DNA of 22,275 nt, taken from a virus. Numbering within the stretch: the stretch's first letter is position 1; each line of letters begins with the position of its first letter. The DNA is taken from positions 1 to 22,275 of the IMG/VR virus record IMGVR_UViG_3300025168_000752; one strand, given 5' to 3'. The notes beneath the pieces were generated by a model. The model ran no database searches, was not told the DNA's origin, and worked only from the letters and a program-made list of their open reading frames with translations. Below are positions 1-5,939 of the stretch, one piece after another. The position numbers and the translations under genes were made by a program.

Positions 1-668
1 ATAAAGAAAGAATGATGATGATGCCTGCTTCAAGTAAAAATTGGCACCATTCAGCATTTGCAGGTGGTTATACTAACCATGTTTTACGTGTGTATGATTG
101 TGCAAATTCGTTATATAAAACGTGGAAATCAATGGGTGGTGATATATCCACATATACTGTTGAAGAAATGCATTTCGCCGCTTTATTCCATGATTTAGGC
201 AAGATGGGTCAACAAGAAGGCGAGTACTATCAACCAAATGACTCACAATGGCATATGGATAAATTAGGCCAAATGTATAAGTTTAACACTGACATTCCAG
301 CTATGAAAGTCCCAGAACGTTCATTATTTATATTACAGGAAATTGGATGTAAAGTAACTCAAAATGAATTTATTACAATTAAAATTCATGATGGTTTGTA
401 TGATGAGTCAAATAAATTTTACTTTATGTCTGGTCAAAAAGAAACTAGACTAAGAACACACTTACCTTTATTAATGCATCAAGCAGATCATATGGCTGCT
501 CAAATCGAATTTGAGTTGTGGAATAATTCAGCTAATCCTTCTTCTAAACCAGCAAACGCTACTAAAGGTGATAAAACGCTTAGAGCAGCTAAAAAAGTAA
601 ATACACAAAATAACCCAAAATTAGCGTCAGCAACATTAGATGTTATAGATTCATTTTTTAAAGATTAA
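1..668 (+). CDS. HD-domain metal-dependent phosphohydrolase, 5' end outside window
   Basis: Probable HD-superfamily phosphohydrolase, which uses divalent metal to cleave phosphoester bonds in nucleotides or RNA; the substrate cannot be read from sequence. Counting from the first ATG at 12, the HD pair is H60-D61 in the segment ALFHDLGKMG, with an upstream H23 after a GGY turn, an HDG at 126-128 and a late aspartate at D159 in HQADHMA. This is the order of metal ligands expected of the family. The segment PASSKNWHHSAFAGGY resembles the start of the HD domain in YhaM-type exoribonucleases, where another domain precedes it. The frame is open leftward to base 1, so the true start is probably upstream and the four methionines at 12-23 may be internal. 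It uses CGT as well as AGA for arginine, unlike the structural genes downstream. It is followed closely by a small membrane protein. The fold is well supported; the role (RNA turnover, nucleotide pool or defence evasion) is open. Confidence 0.75.
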   Translation, partial: KERMMMMPASSKNWHHSAFAGGYTNHVLRVYDCANSLYKTWKSMGGDISTYTVEEMHFAALFHDLGKMGQQEGEYYQPNDSQWHMDKLGQMYKFNTDIPAMKVPERSLFILQEIGCKVTQNEFITIKIHDGLYDESNKFYFMSGQKETRLRTHLPLLMHQADHMAAQIEFELWNNSANPSSKPANATKGDKTLRAAKKVNTQNNPKLASATLDVIDSFFKD

Positions 669-670
669 TT

Positions 671-940
671 ATGTTAACACTTAGTATTATATTAACAGTA
701 ATATTTATTACTTCTTTTTTTATCATTAGAAATTTATTAAAACAAATAGAAAAATTAGAAGATATTCAAAAAGAATATGAAGATTTTATTACAAAACAAA
801 GTGAAGCTATTAATTCTTGTAATGTAAGATTAAAAGAAATAGATGATAGAGGTATATTTAAATCAGATGATGAAATAGGTTGGTTTTGGGATGAAATAAA
901 AAAAATACAAGAAGCTCTAAACGAGTTTACCCTTAAATAA
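671..940 (+). CDS. Small protein with N-terminal membrane anchor and coiled-coil region
   Basis: An 89-residue protein of unknown function. Residues 1-20 are almost wholly hydrophobic (Leu, Ile, Phe, Thr) and form one likely membrane anchor. They are followed by a charged helical region at about 22-60 with Lys/Glu spacing typical of a coiled coil. The tail holds an acidic-aromatic patch, DDEIGWFWDEIKKIQ, which looks like a conserved binding surface rather than a linker. It starts two bases after the stop of the HD gene and ends 17 bases before the sigma gene, so it is probably co-transcribed with both. The start has no Shine-Dalgarno sequence and is preceded by A/T, as elsewhere here. I do not recognise a named family. 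A role at the host membrane (holin accessory, superinfection exclusion) is only a guess from the topology. Confidence 0.7.
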   Translation: MLTLSIILTVIFITSFFIIRNLLKQIEKLEDIQKEYEDFITKQSEAINSCNVRLKEIDDRGIFKSDDEIGWFWDEIKKIQEALNEFTLK

Positions 941-957
941 AAATTAGTAAAAACCAC

Positions 958-1731
958 ATGTCAAAACTTAAGTATGCCCCTAAGCCCCCTCCAGAACCAG
1001 TAGTTATTGAATCTTCTGAATCAGGACCTAAAAAACGAGGAAGAAAAAGAACCAAAAAACAATATTTTACACCAGACACAGACGCAGCTATAAAAGAATA
1101 CTTAGCTTCATCTAATCAAGATGAACGAGATACTATTTTTGCAAGAAGAATACATTATCCTTTCTACAAATTAGCTGAAAATTTAATCCATACATTTAAA
1201 TTTTATTATACAGAAGTAGATGATTTAGAAGACTTAAAACATGAAGTAATTTGTTTTCTTTTAGAAAAATTAGATTATTTTAAACCAGAAAAAGGAACTA
1301 AAGCATTTAGTTATTTTTCAATTGTAGGTAAAAATTACCTTATATTATATAATAACAACAATTATAAAAAGAAAAAACAAAAAGCAGATCCTTTAGCGGC
1401 AGATGAAGACGAAGGAGTATTACGTCAATTAGGTAGAGATGAACGTAAACAAGAAATTAAAGATTTTATAGATTATTTTACAGAATATATTGATAAATAT
1501 ATGTTTACTATGTTTAAAAAAGATAAAGATAGAAAAGTATGTGATGCTATAAATGTACTTTTTAAACGTAGAGAAAATTTAGAAATTTTTAATAAAAAAG
1601 CACTTTATATCTATATACGTGAAATGACGGAAGTAGATACTCCTGTTATCACTAAAGTAACAAAAATACTTAAAAAACAGTATAAAAAATTATATATAGA
1701 ATATAATGAAACAGGGTATGTAAAAGTCTAA
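958..1731 (+). CDS. 55: Late-transcription sigma factor, T4 gp55-like
   Basis: Probable phage RNA polymerase sigma factor of the sigma-70 family, similar in role to T4 gp55, which redirects host RNA polymerase to late promoters that drive virion genes. Residues about 55-140 look like sigma region 2: a helical segment with FYKLAENLIHTF, the acidic EVDDLEDLKHEV, then KPEKGTKAFSYFSIVGKNYL. The last matches the conserved aromatic -10 recognition and melting helix. The protein is 257 residues against 185 for T4 gp55. The extra length includes a proline-rich and very basic N-terminus (KKRGRKRTKKQ at 25-35) and a C-terminal helical part. There is no obvious region 4 helix-turn-helix, as expected for gp55-type factors, which rely on a clamp-tethered co-activator. 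A candidate late promoter motif lies immediately after its stop codon. The sigma call is fairly firm; the late-gene specificity is inferred from the surrounding virion genes. Confidence 0.8.
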   Translation: MSKLKYAPKPPPEPVVIESSESGPKKRGRKRTKKQYFTPDTDAAIKEYLASSNQDERDTIFARRIHYPFYKLAENLIHTFKFYYTEVDDLEDLKHEVICFLLEKLDYFKPEKGTKAFSYFSIVGKNYLILYNNNNYKKKKQKADPLAADEDEGVLRQLGRDERKQEIKDFIDYFTEYIDKYMFTMFKKDKDRKVCDAINVLFKRRENLEIFNKKALYIYIREMTEVDTPVITKVTKILKKQYKKLYIEYNETGYVKV

Positions 1732-1738
1732 AAATTCC

Positions 1739-1752
1739 ATATTTATAATAAA
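1739..1752 (+). promoter_or_regulatory. Candidate phage late promoter, copy 1 (ATATTTATAATAAA)
   Basis: The string ATATTTATAATAAA lies in the short gap between the sigma gene and the gene starting at 1758, with its first base 19 bases before that ATG. Nearly the same 14-mer is found before the genes at 5077 and 17129. The three sites share ATATTTATAA, then C or T, then AAA. A 6-base inverted repeat, CCATAT (1737-1742) and ATATGG (1756-1761), encloses the motif and the start codon. T4 late promoters use TATAAATA, which is the reverse complement of the TATTTATA inside this motif, so the site is not simply the T4 element in the same orientation. Promoter function is inferred from recurrence and position only. 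Confidence 0.5.
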
Positions 1753-1757
1753 ACAAT

Positions 1758-2129
1758 ATGGATTCATTAAACCAAATATTATTCGATGATAAATCCTTTG
1801 GAGATTTATTAAAAGAAATTCACGGTAACCAAAAGAAAAAAGCTAAACAACTTGCATCTTTAATAGCGGAATTACGTCCTTTAGTTCAATCTTTAGGTGA
1901 TGCTACTGTAGTAGTTCCTTTAATTAAAGAATATATGGAAATCAGTGTTAAAAATGATGATCAATTAATTAAGATGGCGGCTATTGTACAACGTTTATCT
2001 TCAGGCGCATCTAATTCAGGAGATAGTGGATTATTGACATCTGAAGAAATGGATCAATTAATGGATGTAGCTGAGGAAATTGCAAAAACCGTTGAGAAAC
2101 CTAAACAAATAGAATCTCCTAAAGAATAA
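1758..2129 (+). CDS. Small acidic helical protein, unknown function
   Basis: A 123-residue protein with almost no predicted beta structure. It reads as several helices: residues 1-45 with a basic stretch NQKKKAKQ, a hydrophobic helix around LVQSLGDATVVVPLIKEYM, and a second helix covering about 70-85. A Ser/Gly-rich linker (SSGASNSGDSG) separates these from an acidic C-terminal helix with EEMDQLMDVAEEIAKTVEK. It follows the first candidate late promoter and precedes the hub-like protein by three bases, so it is probably made with virion proteins. It keeps CGT arginine codons, which become rare after this point. I cannot place it in a family. Late-transcription co-activator, assembly chaperone and minor virion protein all fit its size and position. 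I saw no resemblance to T4 gp33 beyond length. Confidence 0.7.
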   Translation: MDSLNQILFDDKSFGDLLKEIHGNQKKKAKQLASLIAELRPLVQSLGDATVVVPLIKEYMEISVKNDDQLIKMAAIVQRLSSGASNSGDSGLLTSEEMDQLMDVAEEIAKTVEKPKQIESPKE

Positions 2130-2132
2130 TAA

Positions 2133-3092
2133 ATGGATTATACACCAGCAAGAGTTCAAAGTGTTATTTATGATGAGTCTCATCCTCAATATGGGGGAGA
2201 AGCTACTATAGGTAGTATAACATATACTCTTATAGACCAAACTATTGTATATAATGATTTTTTAAAACAGACTAGAGCAAAACCACAAACTTATAATATA
2301 TCTCATTATCCCGTACCTCAAGAAATTGTCTTAATAACAGGTTGTCCTAAAGATGATTTTTTAGATAGTGGAAAGTTTGAAGCTTGTTATATAGGACCTA
2401 TTAATATTTTTAATAATCCTTCTTCAAACGGAATACCTACTATATTAGATGAAAATGGAGAATATTATGAGGGAAATTATTTTATAGGAGATAGATTATC
2501 AAAAATAAGACCTTTAAGACCTTATGAAGGAGATATAACTTTTGAAGGTAGATATGGGCAATCAATAAGATTTGGATCGACAATAGATAATACAAAAGCA
2601 GAACCTAATAGTTGGAGTAACACAGGTAAAATAGGAGATCCTATTGTAATTATAAGTAATGGACAAAAAATAGATTTTGATGAAGATTCAACTAAATTAA
2701 TTATAGAAGATATAAATGAAGATCCTTCAAGTATTTATTTATGTTCAAATCAACAAATTTCAAATTTTAAACCAGCATCTACCTATGATGCTTCTTATGG
2801 AAAAGATATATTTACAAATAATCAAGGTGAAGAAATAAACCATAGTAATAATGATATGGAATCAAATATGGAAGAAGACATATCATTAAATACAGCAGAT
2901 CCTTTACCAGCAAATGAATTAATAAAAACAGAAGAATTAGCACAACTTTCTAGTGGAGAAACAGAAGTAACTCATTATGATAACTCCCCTACAGAAGAAC
3001 AAGCAATAACAACTGATAATAATGATAATCTCTCATCCAATTATGAGGTTCCAAATTCTCAGTCAGGTAACCTTAACCAAGAATTAGGATAA
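2133..3092 (+). CDS. 5: Baseplate hub/spike protein with gp5-like OB-fold
   Basis: Probable central baseplate hub or spike-base protein, related to the N-terminal OB-fold part of T4 gp5. The best marker is at residues 132-150, EGDITFEGRYGQSIRFGST, followed by a GDPIVIISNG strand pair at 168-177 and the segment EDINEDPSSIYLCSNQQI around 192-209. This pattern of a Gly-Arg-Gly turn, then a small-residue strand, then SIYL is what I know from hub/spike proteins of T4-like phages. There is no lysozyme domain (the T4 protein has one inserted after the OB fold). Residues from about 225 to 319 form an acidic, Asn/Ser/Glu-rich tail of low complexity, probably disordered. The next two genes encode a peptidase and a beta-repeat needle-like protein, which could supply the parts missing here. 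Hub assignment is good; the gp5 equivalence is inference. Confidence 0.65.
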   Translation: MDYTPARVQSVIYDESHPQYGGEATIGSITYTLIDQTIVYNDFLKQTRAKPQTYNISHYPVPQEIVLITGCPKDDFLDSGKFEACYIGPINIFNNPSSNGIPTILDENGEYYEGNYFIGDRLSKIRPLRPYEGDITFEGRYGQSIRFGSTIDNTKAEPNSWSNTGKIGDPIVIISNGQKIDFDEDSTKLIIEDINEDPSSIYLCSNQQISNFKPASTYDASYGKDIFTNNQGEEINHSNNDMESNMEEDISLNTADPLPANELIKTEELAQLSSGETEVTHYDNSPTEEQAITTDNNDNLSSNYEVPNSQSGNLNQELG

Positions 3093-3093
3093 A

Positions 3094-3651
3094 ATGGCAA
3101 AATTTACAATAAAACATAATATAATAAGTAATAAAGCAAATGAATTAAATATAAATAATTTTCCTGGAGTAGACAATGAAAAAGATCCTTGTTTAACCTA
3201 TGATTATATAATAAATAATTTACAATTATTACATCAAAATTGTATAACTCCCTTAATGGAAGCTTTTGATGGAAATATAGCTATCACTTCTGCTTATAGA
3301 TGTATGGAATTAAATAGAGCTATTGGGGGTAATAATAATTCTCAACATATTAGAGGAAACGCAGTAGATATAATTAGTTTAAAATATGATTCATCTTTAA
3401 TATGGAATTGGTGTTTTCAAAATTTACCTTCATGGCATCAATTAATATGGGAATATCCTGAAAAAAGTACATATAATAATAATTCTAATTTTTCTTGGGT
3501 TCATATTTCGTGGATTGAAGGAAATAATCCTAAAACAACTTCTGTATCTTCTACAAGACCTGATATTCATGAAATGTATCAAGCTGAAAAAACAAAAAAA
3601 GTAGGAAACTACACACATAATATAATGTTAGCAGATCAAAATTTAATATAA
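3094..3651 (+). CDS. M15-family zinc peptidase (peptidoglycan-cleaving)
   Basis: Probable zinc metallopeptidase of the M15 (D-Ala-D-Ala carboxypeptidase / L-alanyl-D-glutamate peptidase) type, which cuts peptide stems in the host cell wall. Zinc ligands are visible: H85 and D92 in SQHIRGNAVD, the family's SxHxxGxAxD signature, and H137 in the strand SWVHISW. ITSAYRC at 64-70 is the usual strand and arginine before the active site. The length of 185 residues suits a single-domain enzyme. No signal peptide or membrane segment is seen. It begins one base after the hub-like gene ends, and its stop overlaps the next start (TAATG). Sitting between hub and needle genes, it is more likely a virion-borne enzyme that opens the wall during infection than a lysis endolysin. 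An endolysin role cannot be excluded. The upstream TTAGGATAAA gives a weak AGGA, unusual in this genome. Confidence 0.85.
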   Translation: MAKFTIKHNIISNKANELNINNFPGVDNEKDPCLTYDYIINNLQLLHQNCITPLMEAFDGNIAITSAYRCMELNRAIGGNNNSQHIRGNAVDIISLKYDSSLIWNWCFQNLPSWHQLIWEYPEKSTYNNNSNFSWVHISWIEGNNPKTTSVSSTRPDIHEMYQAEKTKKVGNYTHNIMLADQNLI

Positions 3652-4124
3652 TGGCCTATCTCCCTCTATCCCCAGACACATATCAAGGAAATCAAGTTCT
3701 ACTAAACTCAGACAGATTATTATTTAATGCTAAAACAGATAGTATTTTATTGTTTTCAAAAGAAGCTATTGGATTTAGCACAGAAGGAAGCTTTCATTTT
3801 GATACAAGTTCTGATAGTAGTAAAAGTAAATTTATTATAAATTCTCCAAAAATCTATTTAGGTTTAGAATTTAATAATGACTTACCAGAACAACCAGCGG
3901 TATTAGCAGATGATTTAATTTTATCTTTAACAGAAATATTAGATTTAATATCAAAAATATATTTAGATATAGCTTCTAATGTTTCTTTTTTATCTACTTC
4001 GGCAGGAACTCCAACAGGAGTACATACTAGCAATTTTGATTTAATGTTAAAAAGAAATAGAAAAATAGAAAAAGTAAAAGCTAGTCTTCAAGATATAAAA
4101 AGTAAAAAAGTTAAATTAGTATAA
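3651..4124 (+). CDS. Needle-like beta-repeat baseplate protein (gp5 C-terminal-like)
   Basis: A 157-residue protein. Residues 12-75 are built of short alternating strands: QVLLNSDRLLFNAKTD, SILLFSKEAIGFSTEGSF, then KFIINSPKIYLG. Repeats of this kind, with SD, NAKTD and STEGS turns, are typical of the triple-stranded beta-helix that forms the membrane-piercing needle at the C-terminus of T4 gp5 and of related Vgr-type spikes. The second half is helical: a hydrophobic helix at about 82-115 rich in Leu/Ile, then a basic C-terminus (KRNRKIEKVKASLQDIKSKK). The start overlaps the stop of the peptidase gene, indicating translational coupling. I infer that this is the needle or its tip adaptor, working with the hub and the peptidase encoded just upstream. 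A short baseplate structural protein of another kind is the main alternative. No PAAR-type tip protein was recognised nearby. Confidence 0.55.
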   Translation: MAYLPLSPDTYQGNQVLLNSDRLLFNAKTDSILLFSKEAIGFSTEGSFHFDTSSDSSKSKFIINSPKIYLGLEFNNDLPEQPAVLADDLILSLTEILDLISKIYLDIASNVSFLSTSAGTPTGVHTSNFDLMLKRNRKIEKVKASLQDIKSKKVKLV

Positions 4125-4125
4125 A

Positions 4126-5037
4126 ATGTCTACAATACAAGCAAGAAATATTTTAAATAACCAAATTGATAGGTTAATAGAAAAAGCTAAAGAAGAAATC
4201 AAAAATGAAGGTAGAAAAAAAATTGAAGAATTAAAATCTAAAATTCCTACTCCCCAAGAATTAGCAAAAAAACTACTAACGGATATTAACGCAGATACTT
4301 GTAGTCCTAAGGGAAATGAAAAATTTATGAGAATTTACAATAGTATCATAAGTAAAATTGATCCTTTAGAAAAAGTTTTAAATACAGCTTTAGAAAAAAT
4401 AGAAGGTGTAGAAAACACAATTAAACCTATAGTAGAAGAATCAGGACCTATAGGCAAATTAAAGGCATTAATGGAAATAATAAATCCAATAGTCCAAACA
4501 TTAAATATAATCATTTTAGCAGCACCCGCTTTATTTGCAGCTAATTCAGGTCCTACTGGTACAGGAACAGTGCAAGATCAAATTACTCTAAAAAGAGATA
4601 AAGCTTATTCTAAAGTTAGAGAATATAGTATGTTAATTTCAATGATTTCTCTTTTAATTACTTTTTATGCTAATGAAGCCCAAAAAGTATTTATACCTAT
4701 TAATTTATTAAAAAATAAACTAAAATTTATTAAAGAAGAAATAATCAAAATAAAAGCATATTTATTTGCTCTTTTATTACAATATCAAGGAGGATGTACA
4801 GTATTTTTAGATGCTCAAAATAACTCAAATCCAAACCCACCAATAGGCCCTCAACCACCAGATGGACCAACTCCTTTAGAAGAGTACCTAGCACAAATAC
4901 AAGAACATTATAATGATGTATATCAACAATTACAAACAGCAGGAAACACACAAGCAACTGAAATAATATCAGCTATAAATGAAGATACTTTTGAAAAACT
5001 TTATAATATTAGCTTTAAAACAAAAAATATAACATAA
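4126..5037 (+). CDS. Helical protein with hydrophobic segments, unknown; possible virion protein
   Basis: A 303-residue protein I do not recognise. Residues 1-50 form a long charged helix with coiled-coil spacing (EKAKEEIKNEGRKKIEELKSK). Two strongly hydrophobic stretches follow at about 119-138 (IVQTLNIIILAAPALFAA) and 166-182 (EYSMLISMISLLITFYA), with a shorter one at 211-219. They are separated by a Gly/Thr-rich loop. A proline-rich linker at 236-250 precedes a final helical segment. It sits at the end of the gene group that begins at 1758 and just before the second candidate promoter. The mix of coiled coil and membrane-compatible helices would fit a protein held in the spike or tail lumen and released into the host envelope during DNA entry. 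Another fit is a short tape-measure-like or chaperone protein. None of these is demonstrated by sequence. Confidence 0.65.
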   Translation: MSTIQARNILNNQIDRLIEKAKEEIKNEGRKKIEELKSKIPTPQELAKKLLTDINADTCSPKGNEKFMRIYNSIISKIDPLEKVLNTALEKIEGVENTIKPIVEESGPIGKLKALMEIINPIVQTLNIIILAAPALFAANSGPTGTGTVQDQITLKRDKAYSKVREYSMLISMISLLITFYANEAQKVFIPINLLKNKLKFIKEEIIKIKAYLFALLLQYQGGCTVFLDAQNNSNPNPPIGPQPPDGPTPLEEYLAQIQEHYNDVYQQLQTAGNTQATEIISAINEDTFEKLYNISFKTKNIT

Positions 5038-5051
5038 TTTAAAAACTTTTT

Positions 5052-5065
5052 ATATTTATAATAAA
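5052..5065 (+). promoter_or_regulatory. Candidate phage late promoter, copy 2 (ATATTTATAATAAA)
   Basis: ATATTTATAATAAA lies in the 39-base gap between the stop of the preceding gene and the ATG at 5077, with its first base 25 bases before that ATG. The copy at 17104 has the same spacing. It is preceded by a T-rich run (CTTTTT) and followed by an A-rich, G-free leader. It would drive the block containing gp25 and gp6. Function is inferred from recurrence. Confidence 0.5.
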
Positions 5066-5076
5066 CCTAAACAAAC

Positions 5077-5526
5077 ATGAAAGCAAAAACTTTTGAAAAT
5101 TTACTTAGAAAAATAGTAAGAGAAGAAATAGATTATGCGTTACGTAGAGAAATTAAAACTCTTAAAGAAGACTTACGTGATGAATTAAAACCTACAATTA
5201 TAGAACATACAGAAAAACCAGTAGAAATCTCTAATAATTCAATACCTGAAAATTTAAAAACATCTTTAAGAGAAAAAATTATGGGCAATACACCTATAAA
5301 ACAATCTCCTAAACATAACTTTACAGGAGATAGTGCTTTAAATGATTTATTAAATGAAACAGCAAGAGGAGACACTAATTTAGATTCAACTATGCCTTCA
5401 GTACAAGATCCTTTTAAAGCAGCAGGAGTATTACCAACAGAAGCAATGCCAGATCCTATAGCAAAAGCAGTAAATAGAGATTATAGAGATTTAATGAAAG
5501 CAATAAGTGGTAAAAAAGATAAATAA
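5077..5526 (+). CDS. Small virion-associated-type protein, unknown function
   Basis: A 149-residue protein. Residues 1-40 make a strongly charged helix (LLRKIVREEIDYALRREIKTLKEDL), probably a coiled coil or oligomerisation segment. The middle, about 45-110, is polar and proline-containing and probably flexible. The C-terminus carries a small ordered-looking segment with Pro-Glu-Ala-Met-Pro-Asp turns and NRDYRDLMKAI. Its start follows the second candidate promoter, and it precedes gp25 by only eight bases, so it heads the wedge operon. Two arginines in the first helix use CGT, while the later ones use AGA. I do not recognise a family. The position suggests a baseplate assembly factor or a small wedge subunit, comparable in place but not visibly in sequence to T4 gp53. 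Confidence 0.65.
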   Translation: MKAKTFENLLRKIVREEIDYALRREIKTLKEDLRDELKPTIIEHTEKPVEISNNSIPENLKTSLREKIMGNTPIKQSPKHNFTGDSALNDLLNETARGDTNLDSTMPSVQDPFKAAGVLPTEAMPDPIAKAVNRDYRDLMKAISGKKDK

Positions 5527-5534
5527 AACATAGA

Positions 5535-5939
5535 ATGGCAATAATAACAGGTAAAAGAAAAAATATTCTTGATATTAACGAAGATGTTACTATTGGAGTT
5601 GGCTTTCCATTAAATGAAATTAATTTATTTAAAGGTACAAAAACTACTCATGAACAAACAAAAGCTAATCTTCTTAATCTTGTTATGACTAACCAAGGAG
5701 AAAGAGTAAATTTACCTAATTACGGTATAGGATTAAAAAATCTTTTATTTGAACAAACTATAAATGAAGATAGATTAGAAGAAACAATTAGAAGACAAGT
5801 AGGTTTATATATCCCCTCAGTAAGAATTGATAATGTAAATGCAGAAAGAGATATAAATAATCAAACATTGTACGTACAAATAAGTTATACTTATTTACTT
5901 GATAATAGTACTAATAATATACAAATAAATTTTAACTAA
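5535..5939 (+). CDS. 25: Baseplate wedge subunit gp25 (GPW/gp25 family)
   Basis: Baseplate wedge protein of the gpW/gp25 family, the small subunit that links the wedge core to the first layer of the tail sheath. The length of 134 residues is nearly that of T4 gp25 (132). The conserved core is visible in the middle: QTKANLLNLVMTNQGERVNL, then PNYGIGLKNLLFEQ. The motif of an N-terminal helix, then GER and a PxxGxxLxxLLFE segment defines the family. The C-terminal half is strands containing NVNAERDINNQTLYVQISY, again typical. The stop codon TAA overlaps the ATG of the gp6 gene, so gp25 and gp6 are probably translationally coupled, in keeping with their making one wedge core. This is one of the firmest identifications in the window. 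Confidence 0.9.
   Translation: MAIITGKRKNILDINEDVTIGVGFPLNEINLFKGTKTTHEQTKANLLNLVMTNQGERVNLPNYGIGLKNLLFEQTINEDRLEETIRRQVGLYIPSVRIDNVNAERDINNQTLYVQISYTYLLDNSTNNIQINFN

Noticed and set aside
766-957. Open frames on the minus strand (also 2058-2240, 4745-4957, 5133-5375, 14873-15058, 17407-17622, 19400-19582, 21049-21315)
   Set aside because: Each lies opposite a well-supported + strand gene, is short, has no recognisable motif, and reads like an antisense shadow of AT-rich codons.
1739-1752. Reading the motif as a T4-type TATAAATA late promoter firing on the minus strand
   Set aside because: The reverse complement does contain TATAAATA, but there are no supported minus-strand genes to the left of any of the three sites.
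1758-2129. Late co-activator gp33 equivalent next to the gp55-like gene
   Set aside because: Size and position fit, but I could see no sequence resemblance to gp33 and no clamp-binding motif, so I left it as unknown.
3094-3651. M15 peptidase as the lysis endolysin
   Set aside because: No holin or spanin gene is adjacent and it is tightly coupled to hub and needle genes; a virion role is preferred, though not proven.
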